A stretch of 6,802 bases of DNA from Actinomycetales bacterium (GCA_024641895.1 JAHECE010000005.1:19696-26497), one strand, 5' to 3'; counted from the stretch's first letter, positions 1-6,577 are shown. Program-made: numbers and translations. The notes: generated from the letters alone by a model not told the origin.

Positions 1-1091
1 GTTCGTCGAGCCCGGAGCAGCGGCCCGCCGTTCTCGCGCACGCGAAGTCGCTCGCCGACCAGGTCAAGACCGCCCAGGCTGATGCCGACGCGGCACAGGC
101 CGAGCTCGATCGGCTCCTCGCCGAGGTGCCCAACGTGGTCGAGCCCGGGGTGCCCGCGGGCGGTGAGGACGACTACGTCGTCCTGCGTGAGGTCGGCACT
201 CCCCGTGACCTGGCGGCCGAGGGCGTGACCACGCGTGACCACGTCGCGCTCGGCCAGGCCCTGGGCGCGATCGACACCGAGCGCGGCGCGAAGGTGTCCG
301 GCTCGCGCTTCTACTACCTGACCGGCGTCGGCGCGCGCCTCGAGCTCGCGCTGCTGATGGCCGCCATGGACCAGGCGGTCGCCGTCGGCTTCACGCCGAT
401 GATCACGCCCACCCTGGTGAAGCCGTCGATCATGGCCGGCACCGGGTTCCTCGGGGCGCACGCCGACGAGGTCTACCGCCTCGAGGCCGACGACCTCTAC
501 CTCACCGGCACGTCCGAGGTCGCGCTGGCGGGCTACCACGCCGGGGAGATCCTCGACCTCTCGGGTGGCCCCCTGCGCTACGCCGGTTGGTCGGCCTGCT
601 ACCGGCGCGAGGCCGGCTCGTACGGCAAGGACACTCAAGGCATCATCCGCGTCCACCAGTTCCACAAGGTGGAGATGTTCAGCTACGTCCCGGTCGAGGA
701 CGCGGCCGCCGAGCACCTGCGCCTCCTTGCCTGGGAGGAAGAGATGCTCGCCAAGGTGGAGATCCCGTACCGCGTGATCGACGTCGCCGCCGGGGACCTG
801 GGCAGCAGCGCTGCCCGCAAGTACGACTGCGAGGCGTGGATCCCGAGCCAGGGGCGGTACCGGGAGGTCACGTCGACGTCGAACTGCACCGCCTTCCAGG
901 CCCGCCGTCTGGGGATCCGCGAACGGACCGCGGACGGCCCGCGGCCGGTGGCGACGATCAACGGGACGCTGGCCACGACGCGGTGGATCGTGGCGATCCT
1001 GGAGAACCACCAGCAGGCGGACGGTTCCGTGCGCGTACCGGAGGCGCTACGGCCCTATCTCGGTGGGCTCGACGAGCTCCGGCCCCGGTGA
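1..1091 (+). CDS. serS: Seryl-tRNA synthetase, 5'-truncated by window edge
   Basis: SerRS is a cytoplasmic class II synthetase that activates serine with ATP and loads it onto tRNA-Ser (and tRNA-Sec where present). The reading frame is open from base 3 to the TGA at 1089-1091, giving 362 visible residues. The family is usually about 420 residues, so roughly 60 are missing on the left. The first visible 40 or so residues are charged and Ala/Leu-rich, ending in LLAEVPNVVEPGVP; this is the second helix of the N-terminal coiled-coil arm that contacts the long variable arm of tRNA-Ser. Class II motif 1 lies near 390-452 (FTPMITPTLVKPS), the serine-binding TGTSE at 504-518, motif 2 at 597-680 (CYRREAGSYGKDT, then RVHQFHKVE), the EVTSTSNCTAFQ segment near 865-900, and motif 3 near 954-1007 (INGTLATTRW, then ILENHQ). 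An internal GTG at 126 could be called as a start, but the SerRS-like sequence clearly continues upstream of it. The stop overlaps the next gene by one base. Confidence 0.97.
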   Translation, partial: SSSPEQRPAVLAHAKSLADQVKTAQADADAAQAELDRLLAEVPNVVEPGVPAGGEDDYVVLREVGTPRDLAAEGVTTRDHVALGQALGAIDTERGAKVSGSRFYYLTGVGARLELALLMAAMDQAVAVGFTPMITPTLVKPSIMAGTGFLGAHADEVYRLEADDLYLTGTSEVALAGYHAGEILDLSGGPLRYAGWSACYRREAGSYGKDTQGIIRVHQFHKVEMFSYVPVEDAAAEHLRLLAWEEEMLAKVEIPYRVIDVAAGDLGSSAARKYDCEAWIPSQGRYREVTSTSNCTAFQARRLGIRERTADGPRPVATINGTLATTRWIVAILENHQQADGSVRVPEALRPYLGGLDELRPR

Positions 1092-1942
1092 TGCCGCCCC
1101 GGATGCCGCCCGAGTTCTCGCCTGAGCTGACGCGTCACTTCCGGCCCGGGCCTGACTTCCTGCTCGCCCTCGACATCGACGGCACCCTCGTCCGGCACGA
1201 CGGCGCTGTCTCCCCGCGGGTCCGCGCGGCGGTGCGTGCGCTGCGTGAGCTCGGGGCGAACATCGTGCTCGCGACCGGCCGGTCGGTGACCGGCGCGCTA
1301 CCCGTGACCGCTGAGCTCGAGATCGAGACGGGTTGGCTGGTGACGTCGAACGGGGCGGTCTGCGCGCGCCTCGACCCGGCCCTGCCGGGTGGGCACAAGG
1401 TCACGGACGTCGTCACGTTCGACCCCGAGCCGGCGCTGCGGCTCCTGCGCGGGTACCTGCCCGACGGCCTGTTCGCGGTCGAGCAGGCCGGCCAAGGCTT
1501 CCTCGTGAGCCACCCCTTCCCGGACGGTGAGCTCGCCTCGCCGGTCACGGTCGTCGACTTCGAGACCTTGTGCGAGGCGCCGGCCAGTCGCGTGACCGTC
1601 CGCGACCTGTCGCTCGGCTCGGCCGACTTCCGCGAGCTGGTCAGGCGCAGCGGCCTGGCCGGCGTCACGTACGCCATCGGCTGGACGGGTTGGCTCGACC
1701 TCACCCCGCCGGGTGTCACGAAGGCGAGCGGTCTGGAGATCCTGCGCGAGCGGCTCGAGGTCCCGGCGGGTGCCAGCGTTGCCGTCGGGGACGGACACAA
1801 CGACGTCGAGATGCTGCGGTGGGCGGGCGTCGGAGTGGCGATGGGCGGCTCGGACAGCCTCACCGTGGCCGCGGCGGACGCCCTCACGGCTCACGTCGAC
1901 GACGACGGGCTCGCCCCGATCCTCGAGAGCCTCCTGCGCTAG
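1091..1942 (+). CDS. HAD-superfamily phosphatase, Cof/subfamily IIB type
   Basis: This 283-residue protein is a probable cytoplasmic Mg2+-dependent phosphatase acting on small phosphorylated metabolites such as sugar phosphates; the actual substrate cannot be read from sequence. All four HAD motifs are visible. Motif I is LDIDGTL, with nucleophile D28 and acid/base D30. Motif II is LATGRS, with T62. Motif III is the lysine of GVTKASG (K211). Motif IV is GDGHNDVEML, with D234 and D238 as metal ligands. The stretch between motifs II and III (about residues 85-195) has the length and place of a C2-type cap, and the length matches Cof-like proteins. The ATG at 1091 overlaps the serS TGA (TGATG) and no clear Shine-Dalgarno precedes it, so it is probably translated by coupling to serS. 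A second in-frame ATG at 1103 is an alternative start that would remove only four residues. A reading-frame extension further upstream, inside serS, is a shadow. A phosphatase of this kind following serS is a familiar arrangement in actinobacteria (recalled, not checked). Confidence 0.92.
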   Translation: MPPRMPPEFSPELTRHFRPGPDFLLALDIDGTLVRHDGAVSPRVRAAVRALRELGANIVLATGRSVTGALPVTAELEIETGWLVTSNGAVCARLDPALPGGHKVTDVVTFDPEPALRLLRGYLPDGLFAVEQAGQGFLVSHPFPDGELASPVTVVDFETLCEAPASRVTVRDLSLGSADFRELVRRSGLAGVTYAIGWTGWLDLTPPGVTKASGLEILRERLEVPAGASVAVGDGHNDVEMLRWAGVGVAMGGSDSLTVAAADALTAHVDDDGLAPILESLLR

Positions 1943-1972
1943 CGGGCCCTTCCCACATGCCGGTCAACTCGC

Positions 1973-1983
1973 GCCGTAACGGC
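1973..1983. promoter_or_regulatory. Odd-length palindrome upstream of lacI-type gene
   Basis: GCCGT-A-ACGGC is a perfect 5+1+5 inverted repeat in the 75-base gap before the LacI-type gene, 34 bases upstream of its GTG. It could be a binding site for the regulator itself (autoregulation) or part of a small hairpin after the HAD gene. Most LacI-family operators have an even palindrome centred on CG, which this lacks, and short GC palindromes are common by chance here, so the call is weak. Confidence 0.2.
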
Positions 1984-2017
1984 CCGGCTGTGGCGTCCTT
2001 CGGGGACAATCCAACCC

Positions 2018-3028
2018 GTGGCGGGTGGCATCGAGGACGTGGCGCGGTTGGCGGGAGTATCCACCGCCACCGTCTCCCGAGCCTTGCGCGGCCTGCCCAA
2101 CGTCTCCGACGGCACCCGGGACCGGGTGCGCTCGGCAGCCGCCATGCTCGGCTACGTCCCGTCTCCGTCGGCCTCGTCGCTGGCCTCCGGCCGGACGCGG
2201 ACTGTCGGGGTCCTCACCCCGTGGGTAAGCCGCTGGTACTTCGCCAACGTCATCGAGGGCGCTGAGCGCGAGCTGCGGAGCCACGGTTTCGACGCGCTGC
2301 TCTACACCTTCAAGGTGGAGCGACGAGGTCGCCAGCCCGTCGACGTCGAGGTGCTCCGGCGTCGGGTGGACGCCATCATCGTCGTCGGCCTGCCCTTGGG
2401 CACCTACGAGGCCGAGTCGTTGCTCGCGCTGCGGGTGCCGGTGGTCTTCGTGGGCTCCGGGGTCGAGGGGCACCCGACCGTCCGGATCGACGACTACGCC
2501 GCCGGGAAGGCTGCGTGCCAGCACCTCCTGGGTCTGGGTCACCGCAGGATCGGCCACATCACGGGCATGCCTGACGCCGTCTCGGCCTGGTCGCCGCCGT
2601 TCGGGCGTCGCCGCGGTTGGCAGGACACGCTGAGCCGCGCGGGCGTCCCGGTTCCGCCTGAGTGGCTCGTCAGCGGCTACTTCGACATTCAGGGCGGCAA
2701 CGACTCCACGCGGGCACTGCTGGAGCAGTCGCCCGAGATCACGGCCATCTTCGCGGCCTCGGACGAGATGGCGATGGGGGCCATGCTCGCCGCACGCGAA
2801 GCGGGGCTACGGGTGCCGGAGGACCTCTCGGTCATCGGTGTCGACGGTCACGACGCGAGCGAGGTCCTCGGTCTGACGACCATCCGGCAGTCCGCGGTCA
2901 CTCAGGGCGGGGATGCGGCACGCATCTTGCTCACGATGATCGACGGCGGGGAGGCGCCTGATGCAGACGCGACGCTGCACCCGACCGAGCTGGTCGTGCG
3001 GACCTCGACCGCGGCGCCACGGGAGTGA
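2018..3028 (+). CDS. LacI-family transcriptional regulator
   Basis: This is a 336-residue DNA-binding regulator, the usual length for the LacI/GalR family. An N-terminal helix-turn-helix spans about residues 5-24 (IEDVARLAGVSTATVSRAL). The hinge helix at about 50-58 carries L55, equivalent to the leucine that LacI-family proteins insert into the operator minor groove. The periplasmic-binding-protein-like effector domain runs from about residue 60 (RTVGVLTP) to the end and includes AIFAASDEMAMGA and the family signature VIGVDGHD at 272-279. No signal peptide or membrane segment is present, as expected for a cytoplasmic factor. The GTG at 2018 is the only sensible start, because the next in-frame GTG at 2039 lies inside the HTH. 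GGGGA at 2002-2006 sits 11 bases upstream, a poor Shine-Dalgarno distance. The regulator lies directly upstream of the amylosucrase on the same strand, so a sucrose- or glucan-responsive repressor of that gene is the simplest inference. The effector is not determined by sequence, and regulation elsewhere cannot be excluded. Confidence 0.95.
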   Translation: MAGGIEDVARLAGVSTATVSRALRGLPNVSDGTRDRVRSAAAMLGYVPSPSASSLASGRTRTVGVLTPWVSRWYFANVIEGAERELRSHGFDALLYTFKVERRGRQPVDVEVLRRRVDAIIVVGLPLGTYEAESLLALRVPVVFVGSGVEGHPTVRIDDYAAGKAACQHLLGLGHRRIGHITGMPDAVSAWSPPFGRRRGWQDTLSRAGVPVPPEWLVSGYFDIQGGNDSTRALLEQSPEITAIFAASDEMAMGAMLAAREAGLRVPEDLSVIGVDGHDASEVLGLTTIRQSAVTQGGDAARILLTMIDGGEAPDADATLHPTELVVRTSTAAPRE

Positions 3029-3065
3029 GCGGACGATCTCGGATCGCCGTGCGCCGACGACCCGA

Positions 3066-3083
3066 GACGGCTGCCGAGCCGTC
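3066..3083 (+). terminator. Hairpin after lacI-type gene, possible non-U-tract terminator
   Basis: GACGGCT and AGCCGTC form a perfect 7-bp stem with the four-base loop GCCG, 38 bases after the regulator's stop. No T-run follows, so it is not a classical intrinsic terminator. In high-GC actinobacteria such compact stems are often taken as terminators, but it could equally be part of the promoter region of the next gene. Confidence 0.35.
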
Positions 3084-3106
3084 GTACGTGGCGTGGTTGC
3101 AGTCGT

Positions 3107-3112
3107 TACATT
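3107..3112 (+). promoter_or_regulatory. Weak -10-like element for the amylosucrase gene
   Basis: TACATT fits the TAnnnT pattern of an actinobacterial housekeeping -10 box and is a rare AT-rich island in the gap. It would place transcription start near 3118-3120, giving a leader of about 125 bases. No good -35 hexamer is found 16-19 bases upstream (that stretch reads around CGTACGTG), so the assignment is tentative. Confidence 0.25.
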
Positions 3113-3128
3113 GGGTCGTTCGGTCGAT

Positions 3129-3138
3129 GGTCATGACC
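3129..3138. promoter_or_regulatory. Candidate operator palindrome GGTCATGACC
   Basis: This is a perfect 10-bp palindrome just downstream of the promoter-like TACATT, in the place where a repressor site would block transcription. Two further symmetric pairs flank it after a two-base mismatch (outer limits 3125-3142). CATGACCG from its right half recurs at 3166-3173, 34 bases on, about three helical turns away. It lacks the central CG typical of LacI operators, so which protein would bind it is open. Confidence 0.25.
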
Positions 3139-3230
3139 GCCGGGGCGAGGCCGGCACGGCGCACGCATGACCGGGGTTCGGCGTTGAGCCTGGCGGGAAG
3201 GACTGACCGACCGATGGAAGTCCAGCTGAC

Positions 3231-3236
3231 GAGGAG
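3231..3236 (+). promoter_or_regulatory. Shine-Dalgarno of the amylosucrase gene
   Basis: GAGGAG lies nine bases before the ATG at 3246 and matches the anti-Shine-Dalgarno well. It supports that ATG as the true start; another ATG at 3214 is out of frame. Confidence 0.65.
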
Positions 3237-3245
3237 CACAGGTCG

Positions 3246-5177
3246 ATGAGGGACCTACCCAACTTCCTGGCGGTTGCGGACGTGCTGGGCGATCTCACGC
3301 CCGAGCAGCGCGACATGTTCGAGCTCCGGGTGGAGCAGTGGTGGCCCGATCTGCACGAGGGGCTGGCCGCGGTGTACCCGCCGCGCGAGGTCGAGGACCT
3401 CGAGGCCCGGCTGCTCTTCCTCGCCGCCACGGCGTTCCGGGACCGGGAACCCGAGCTGGCACGCCTCGACACCAAGCGGCTGCTCGACCCCGGTTGGTTC
3501 CAGTCCGGGAAGATGGTCGGCTACGCCTGCTACGCGGACCGGTTCGCGGGCACGCTGGAAGGCGTCGAGCAGCAGATCGCCTACCTCAAGGAGCTCGGCA
3601 TCACCTACCTGCACCTGATGCCGATCCTCAAGCCCCGCGCGGGGGACAGCGACGGCGGCTACGCGGTCGCCGACTACCGGCAGGTCCGCGCGGACCTCGG
3701 CACCACCGAGGACTTGCGCCGGCTCTCCGCGGCGCTGCGGGCCGAGGGCATCAGCCTGGTCGCCGACCTCGTCCTCAACCACGTGGCCAAGGAGCACGCC
3801 TGGGCCGAGGCGGCCCGGGCAGGCGACGAGAAGTACCGCGACTACTTCTACGTGTTCCCGGACCGCTACATGCCCGACGCGTTCGAGCGGACGCTGCCGG
3901 AGGTATTTCCGGACTTCGCCCCGGGCAACTTCACCTGGGACGACGACCTGAGCGGCTGGGTCTGGACGACGTTCAACTCGTTCCAGTGGGACGTGAACTG
4001 GGCGAACCCCGATGTCTTCTACGAGTACGCGGACATCATCCTGTTCCTCGGCTCGCTCGGCGTCGAGGTGCTGCGCCTCGACGCCATTGCCTTCACGTGG
4101 AAGACGATGGGCACCAACTGCCAGAACCAGCCGCAGGTCCATGCCTTGACCCAGGCCCTGCGCGCCGTCGCCCGCATCGCGGCACCCGCGATGATCTTCA
4201 AGGCCGAGGCGATCGTCGCCCCTGCGGACCTCGTGCAGTACCTCGGCCAGGGCAAGCACTACGGCAAGGTCAGCGACCTGGCCTACCACAACAGCCTCAT
4301 GGTCCACGCCTGGTCGATGCTCGCCGCCAAGGACGTCACGCTCGGCGCGCATGCCCTGCGGGGACTCCCGCCGGTGCCCGCGAGCACGGCGTGGATCACC
4401 TACCTGCGCTGCCACGACGACATCGGGTGGGCGATCGACGACGGAGACGCCGCAGCCGTGGGGCTCAACGGCTACCAGCACCGAGCCTTCTGCTCGGACT
4501 ACTTCACCGGTCAGTTCCCTGGCTCGACGGCGCGGGGGCACGTGTTCCAGTACAACCCCGCCACCGGTGACCGGCGGGTCAGCGGCGGAGCTGCGGCCCT
4601 GGTCGGCCTCGACGCCGCGGTCGAGGCCGGGGACCGGGTCGCCACCCAGCAGGCAATCGACCGCCTCCTCCTGCTCTACGCGCTGATCCTCGGCTGGGGT
4701 GGGATCCCCGTCATCTGGATGGGTGACGAGATCGGTCTGCCGAACGACGCGATGTGGGCGCAAGAGCCGGGACACGCCGACGACAACCGGTGGGTGCACC
4801 GCCCGCGGATGCCATGGGGTCGTGCGGAGGCGCGTCGCTACCCGGGGACGGTCTCGGCCCGGATGTTCAGTGGCCTCGCACACATCATCGACGTCCGCAA
4901 GAGCAGCCCTTACCTGGACGCCTGGGTCCCGGCCGAGGTGCTCGACGAGAGCGATCCCGGTGTGCTCCCGGTGCTGCGCCGGCACCCGCTGGGCTCGTTC
5001 CTCGGCCTCTACAACATGACCCCGCAGTGGCGGCCGTGGCCCTCGTGGCGTCTGGGCGGCCTCGGCCTGTGGGACTCGGTCGACCTCCTCAGCGGGCGGC
5101 CGATCAACGTGGCGGACGACGGCAACGTGTGGCTGGCTCCGCACGCCAGCGTCTGGCTGGTTCCTCGCGAGCGCTAG
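3246..5177 (+). CDS. Amylosucrase (GH13, sucrose:glucan glucosyltransferase)
   Basis: This 643-residue enzyme is expected to split sucrose, transfer glucose to an alpha-1,4-glucan and release fructose, without needing nucleotide sugars. Residues 1 to about 85 form the helical N-domain typical of amylosucrases (LTPEQRDMFELRVEQWW). The catalytic barrel starts near residue 90 (GYACYADRFAG). Visible active-site residues are nucleophile D279 (RLDAIAF, with R277), acid/base E321 (KAEAIV) and H390/D391 (CHDDIGW); H179 lies in DLVLNHVA. D136 in SDGGYA and R515 in DDNRWVHRP match the Asp-Arg salt bridge that closes the sucrose pocket in the Neisseria polysaccharea enzyme. MGTNCQN, FNSFQWDVNW and the B'-domain segment FQYNPATGDRRVSGGAAALVGL are specific to this subfamily. 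A C-terminal beta domain ends with WLVPRER. Length agrees with known amylosucrases (about 630-650). No signal peptide is seen, so the enzyme is probably cytoplasmic. It follows the LacI-type gene after a 217-base gap with its own signals, suggesting sugar control. A closely related sucrose hydrolase is the main alternative. Confidence 0.93.
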   Translation: MRDLPNFLAVADVLGDLTPEQRDMFELRVEQWWPDLHEGLAAVYPPREVEDLEARLLFLAATAFRDREPELARLDTKRLLDPGWFQSGKMVGYACYADRFAGTLEGVEQQIAYLKELGITYLHLMPILKPRAGDSDGGYAVADYRQVRADLGTTEDLRRLSAALRAEGISLVADLVLNHVAKEHAWAEAARAGDEKYRDYFYVFPDRYMPDAFERTLPEVFPDFAPGNFTWDDDLSGWVWTTFNSFQWDVNWANPDVFYEYADIILFLGSLGVEVLRLDAIAFTWKTMGTNCQNQPQVHALTQALRAVARIAAPAMIFKAEAIVAPADLVQYLGQGKHYGKVSDLAYHNSLMVHAWSMLAAKDVTLGAHALRGLPPVPASTAWITYLRCHDDIGWAIDDGDAAAVGLNGYQHRAFCSDYFTGQFPGSTARGHVFQYNPATGDRRVSGGAAALVGLDAAVEAGDRVATQQAIDRLLLLYALILGWGGIPVIWMGDEIGLPNDAMWAQEPGHADDNRWVHRPRMPWGRAEARRYPGTVSARMFSGLAHIIDVRKSSPYLDAWVPAEVLDESDPGVLPVLRRHPLGSFLGLYNMTPQWRPWPSWRLGGLGLWDSVDLLSGRPINVADDGNVWLAPHASVWLVPRER

Positions 5178-5190
5178 TGCCCGCTCGCCG

Positions 5191-5217
5191 GGGCGCTCGC
5201 GGACCGGGGCGCCCTTT
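5191..5217 (+). terminator. Intrinsic terminator of the amylosucrase gene
   Basis: GGGCGCTC (5191-5198) pairs with GGGCGCCC (5207-5214) through one G-U pair and an 8-base loop, and is followed at once by TTT. It begins 13 bases after the amylosucrase stop codon. The T-run is short, but the stem is strong and well placed. Confidence 0.65.
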
Positions 5218-5239
5218 GTGGGGAACATCCGGGACGCTA

Positions 5240-5296
5240 TGCGCCACGAGGCTTCCCTGATGCTCGGGCCTGCCTCGGAGGAGGCTCAGTGGCGCA
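5240..5296. repeat. Nested inverted repeat between convergent genes
   Basis: An 8-bp perfect outer stem joins TGCGCCAC (5240-5247) to GTGGCGCA (5289-5296). Inside it GAGGC (5248-5252), GCCTC (5272-5276) and GAGGC (5281-5285) allow two mutually exclusive inner hairpins. It begins 33 bases past the stop of the minus-strand oxidoreductase, so it probably acts as its transcript end or 3' stabiliser. No T-run follows on either strand. Confidence 0.45.
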
Positions 5297-5328
5297 GGGC
5301 GTCCGGGAGCCGGCCGCGCCGATCGGCG

Positions 5329-6306
5329 TCAGGTGGTGAGCACCAGCTTGCCGAACACGGCTCCGGACTCGAGGAGCTCGTGTGCTGCGGCGGCGTCCGC
5401 GAGCGGCAGGCGCGCGTGGATGACGGGACGCAGGCGTGAGTCGCGGAGCATCGGCCAGGCCCGCTCGGTGACCTCGGCCACGATCGCGGCCTTCTGCTCA
5501 GGAGGTCTGGCCCGCAGGGTCGTGCCGTGCACGCTCGCCCGCTTGGCGAGCAGGAGCCCCAGGTCGATCTCTGCGCGGCGACCGTGCTGGAGCCCGATGA
5601 CGACGAGTCGTCCGTCAGGCGCCAATGCCTGGAGGTTGCGCGCCAGGTAGCCGGCGCCGAGCACGTCGAGGACGACGTCGGCGCCGCGTCCCTCGGTGGC
5701 CTGGCGCAGCGCGGCGACGAAGTCCTGGACGCGGTGGTCGATCCCTGTGTCGGCGCCGAGATCAAGGCAGCGCCGGACCCGCTCGCTACCGCCGGCGGTC
5801 ACGGCGACCCTTGCGCCGACTGCCCGCGCGAGCTGGATCGCGACCGACCCGACTCCGCCGGAACCGCCATGGATCAGCACGGTCTCGCCGCGGCGGAGGC
5901 GACCGACCATGACGAGGTTCGACCATGCCGTGCAGACGGTCTCGGGCAGGCCTGCGGCGTCGATGAGGTCGACGGCGTCCGGCACGGCCAAGAGGTGGCG
6001 CACCGGTGCGACGGCCCTCTCCGCATAGCCACCGCCGTCGAGAAGCGCCGCCACCCGGTCTCCCACGCGCCAGCCCTCGACGCCGGTGCCGACGGCGCTG
6101 ATCACGCCGGAGCACTCGAGCCCGGGCCATGCCGGCGCACCGGGCGGAGGTGGGTAGTGACCTTGCCGCTGCAGGATGTCGGCCCGGTTGACCCCCGCGG
6201 CGGCGACGTCGATGAGTACCTCGCCGGGACCCGGGACGGGCTCCGGCAGCTCGGTCAGGACGAGTGCCTCGGGTCCGCCGGGCTCGGGGATCGTGATCGC
6301 TCGCAC
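5329..6306 (-). CDS. PIG3-family NAD(P)H:quinone oxidoreductase
   Basis: This 325-residue enzyme belongs to the medium-chain dehydrogenase/reductase superfamily, quinone oxidoreductase (PIG3-like) branch, expected to reduce quinones or related enones with NAD(P)H in the cytoplasm. The N-terminal GroES-like domain covers about residues 1-125 and carries the PIG3-type signature NRADILQRQGHYPPPPGAP (40-58). PGLECSG (61-67) occupies the position where zinc alcohol dehydrogenases have GHE, and no zinc-ligand set is visible. The Rossmann domain has the nucleotide-binding HGGSGGVGSVAIQLA at 146-160. Further family matches are DVLGAGYLARNLQALAPDGRLVVIG (214-238, quoted across its two halves: DVLGAGYLARN and LQALAPDGRLVVIG) and the C-terminal FGKLVLTT. 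The GTG at 6306 is the start, because an in-frame TAG lies only nine bases upstream. No clear Shine-Dalgarno precedes it. The gene converges on the amylosucrase and shows no functional tie to it. The true electron acceptor is not known. Confidence 0.94.
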   Translation of the reverse strand: MRAITIPEPGGPEALVLTELPEPVPGPGEVLIDVAAAGVNRADILQRQGHYPPPPGAPAWPGLECSGVISAVGTGVEGWRVGDRVAALLDGGGYAERAVAPVRHLLAVPDAVDLIDAAGLPETVCTAWSNLVMVGRLRRGETVLIHGGSGGVGSVAIQLARAVGARVAVTAGGSERVRRCLDLGADTGIDHRVQDFVAALRQATEGRGADVVLDVLGAGYLARNLQALAPDGRLVVIGLQHGRRAEIDLGLLLAKRASVHGTTLRARPPEQKAAIVAEVTERAWPMLRDSRLRPVIHARLPLADAAAAHELLESGAVFGKLVLTT

Positions 6307-6312
6307 GGGCGG

Positions 6313-6432
6313 CTACGCGCTCGCGGTGAAGTCGAGGATGAGGGCGGGGCGGTAGGAGCCGACGGCGAATTCCCTCGAGCGGCAGAGCCGAACCGGGCCG
6401 GAACGCGGCCAGGACTGCGAAGAAGCATGCAT
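6313..6432 (-). CDS. Possible 39-codon ORF or gene remnant upstream of the oxidoreductase
   Basis: An ATG at 6432 opens a 39-codon frame that ends in TAG six bases before the oxidoreductase GTG. The last 20 or so codons (ending YRPALILDFTASA) are rich in G/C at the third position, like the genuine genes here, while the first codons are less so. This could be a small leader ORF coupled to the oxidoreductase, the eroded C-terminus of a lost gene, or chance. No Shine-Dalgarno stands at a proper distance from the ATG; GGAGG lies about 30 bases upstream. I do not recognise the product. Confidence 0.2.
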   Translation of the reverse strand: MHASSQSWPRSGPVRLCRSREFAVGSYRPALILDFTASA

Positions 6433-6562
6433 GGCGTGCTCGATTCGAGGGCGGCGGTGTGACCTCCGGGTGACAGCCGAGTCTATGGCGGCGTCCCCTT
6501 CCGAGGCCTGTCGCCACTCGCCCGTCCGGGGCAGTCGCGCAGCCGGCGAGGTGTCGATGCGC

Positions 6563-6568
6563 CACAAT
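6563..6568 (+). promoter_or_regulatory. -10-like box for tRNA-Ser
   Basis: CACAAT ends nine bases before the mature 5' end of the tRNA, in a region otherwise poor in A/T. The spacing fits a tRNA transcript with a very short leader. The hexamer 17 bases upstream (CAGCCG) does not resemble a -35 box, so only the -10 is proposed. The rest of 6307-6577 holds no other clear signal. Confidence 0.3.
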
Positions 6569-6577
6569 GGCGGGTCT

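Noticed and set aside
954..1007. SerRS motif 3 reading INGTLATTRW instead of the E. coli-like NGSGLAVGR
   Set aside because: Actinobacterial SerRS proteins commonly have NGTL followed by a variable stretch and a conserved Arg here, so this is lineage variation and not loss of function.
1135..1894. Two minus-strand ORFs (250 and 198 codons) opposite the HAD gene
   Set aside because: Both lie antisense to a protein with all four HAD motifs and show only Ser/Arg/Pro or Arg/Asp/Gly-rich shadow composition.
3139..3155. Small GCCGG/CCGGC hairpin in the amylosucrase leader as a riboswitch
   Set aside because: A 5-bp stem with a 7-base loop is expected by chance in this composition, and no conserved riboswitch core is visible.
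3338..4570. A 410-codon plus-strand ORF in another frame of the amylosucrase gene
   Set aside because: Arg/Gly/Pro-rich frame-shadow translation with no domain; the other frame carries a complete GH13 enzyme.
3255..5228. A 657-codon minus-strand ORF covering almost the whole amylosucrase gene
   Set aside because: It is antisense to a gene with full catalytic motifs, has a low-complexity R/V/A/H/P/D-rich composition and no recognisable domain. Long antisense frames are expected in high-GC DNA where stop codons are rare on the opposite strand.
5527..6462. A 311-codon plus-strand ORF antisense to the oxidoreductase
   Set aside because: No domain is recognisable, the composition is that of a GC shadow, and the opposite strand encodes a full-length PIG3-type protein.
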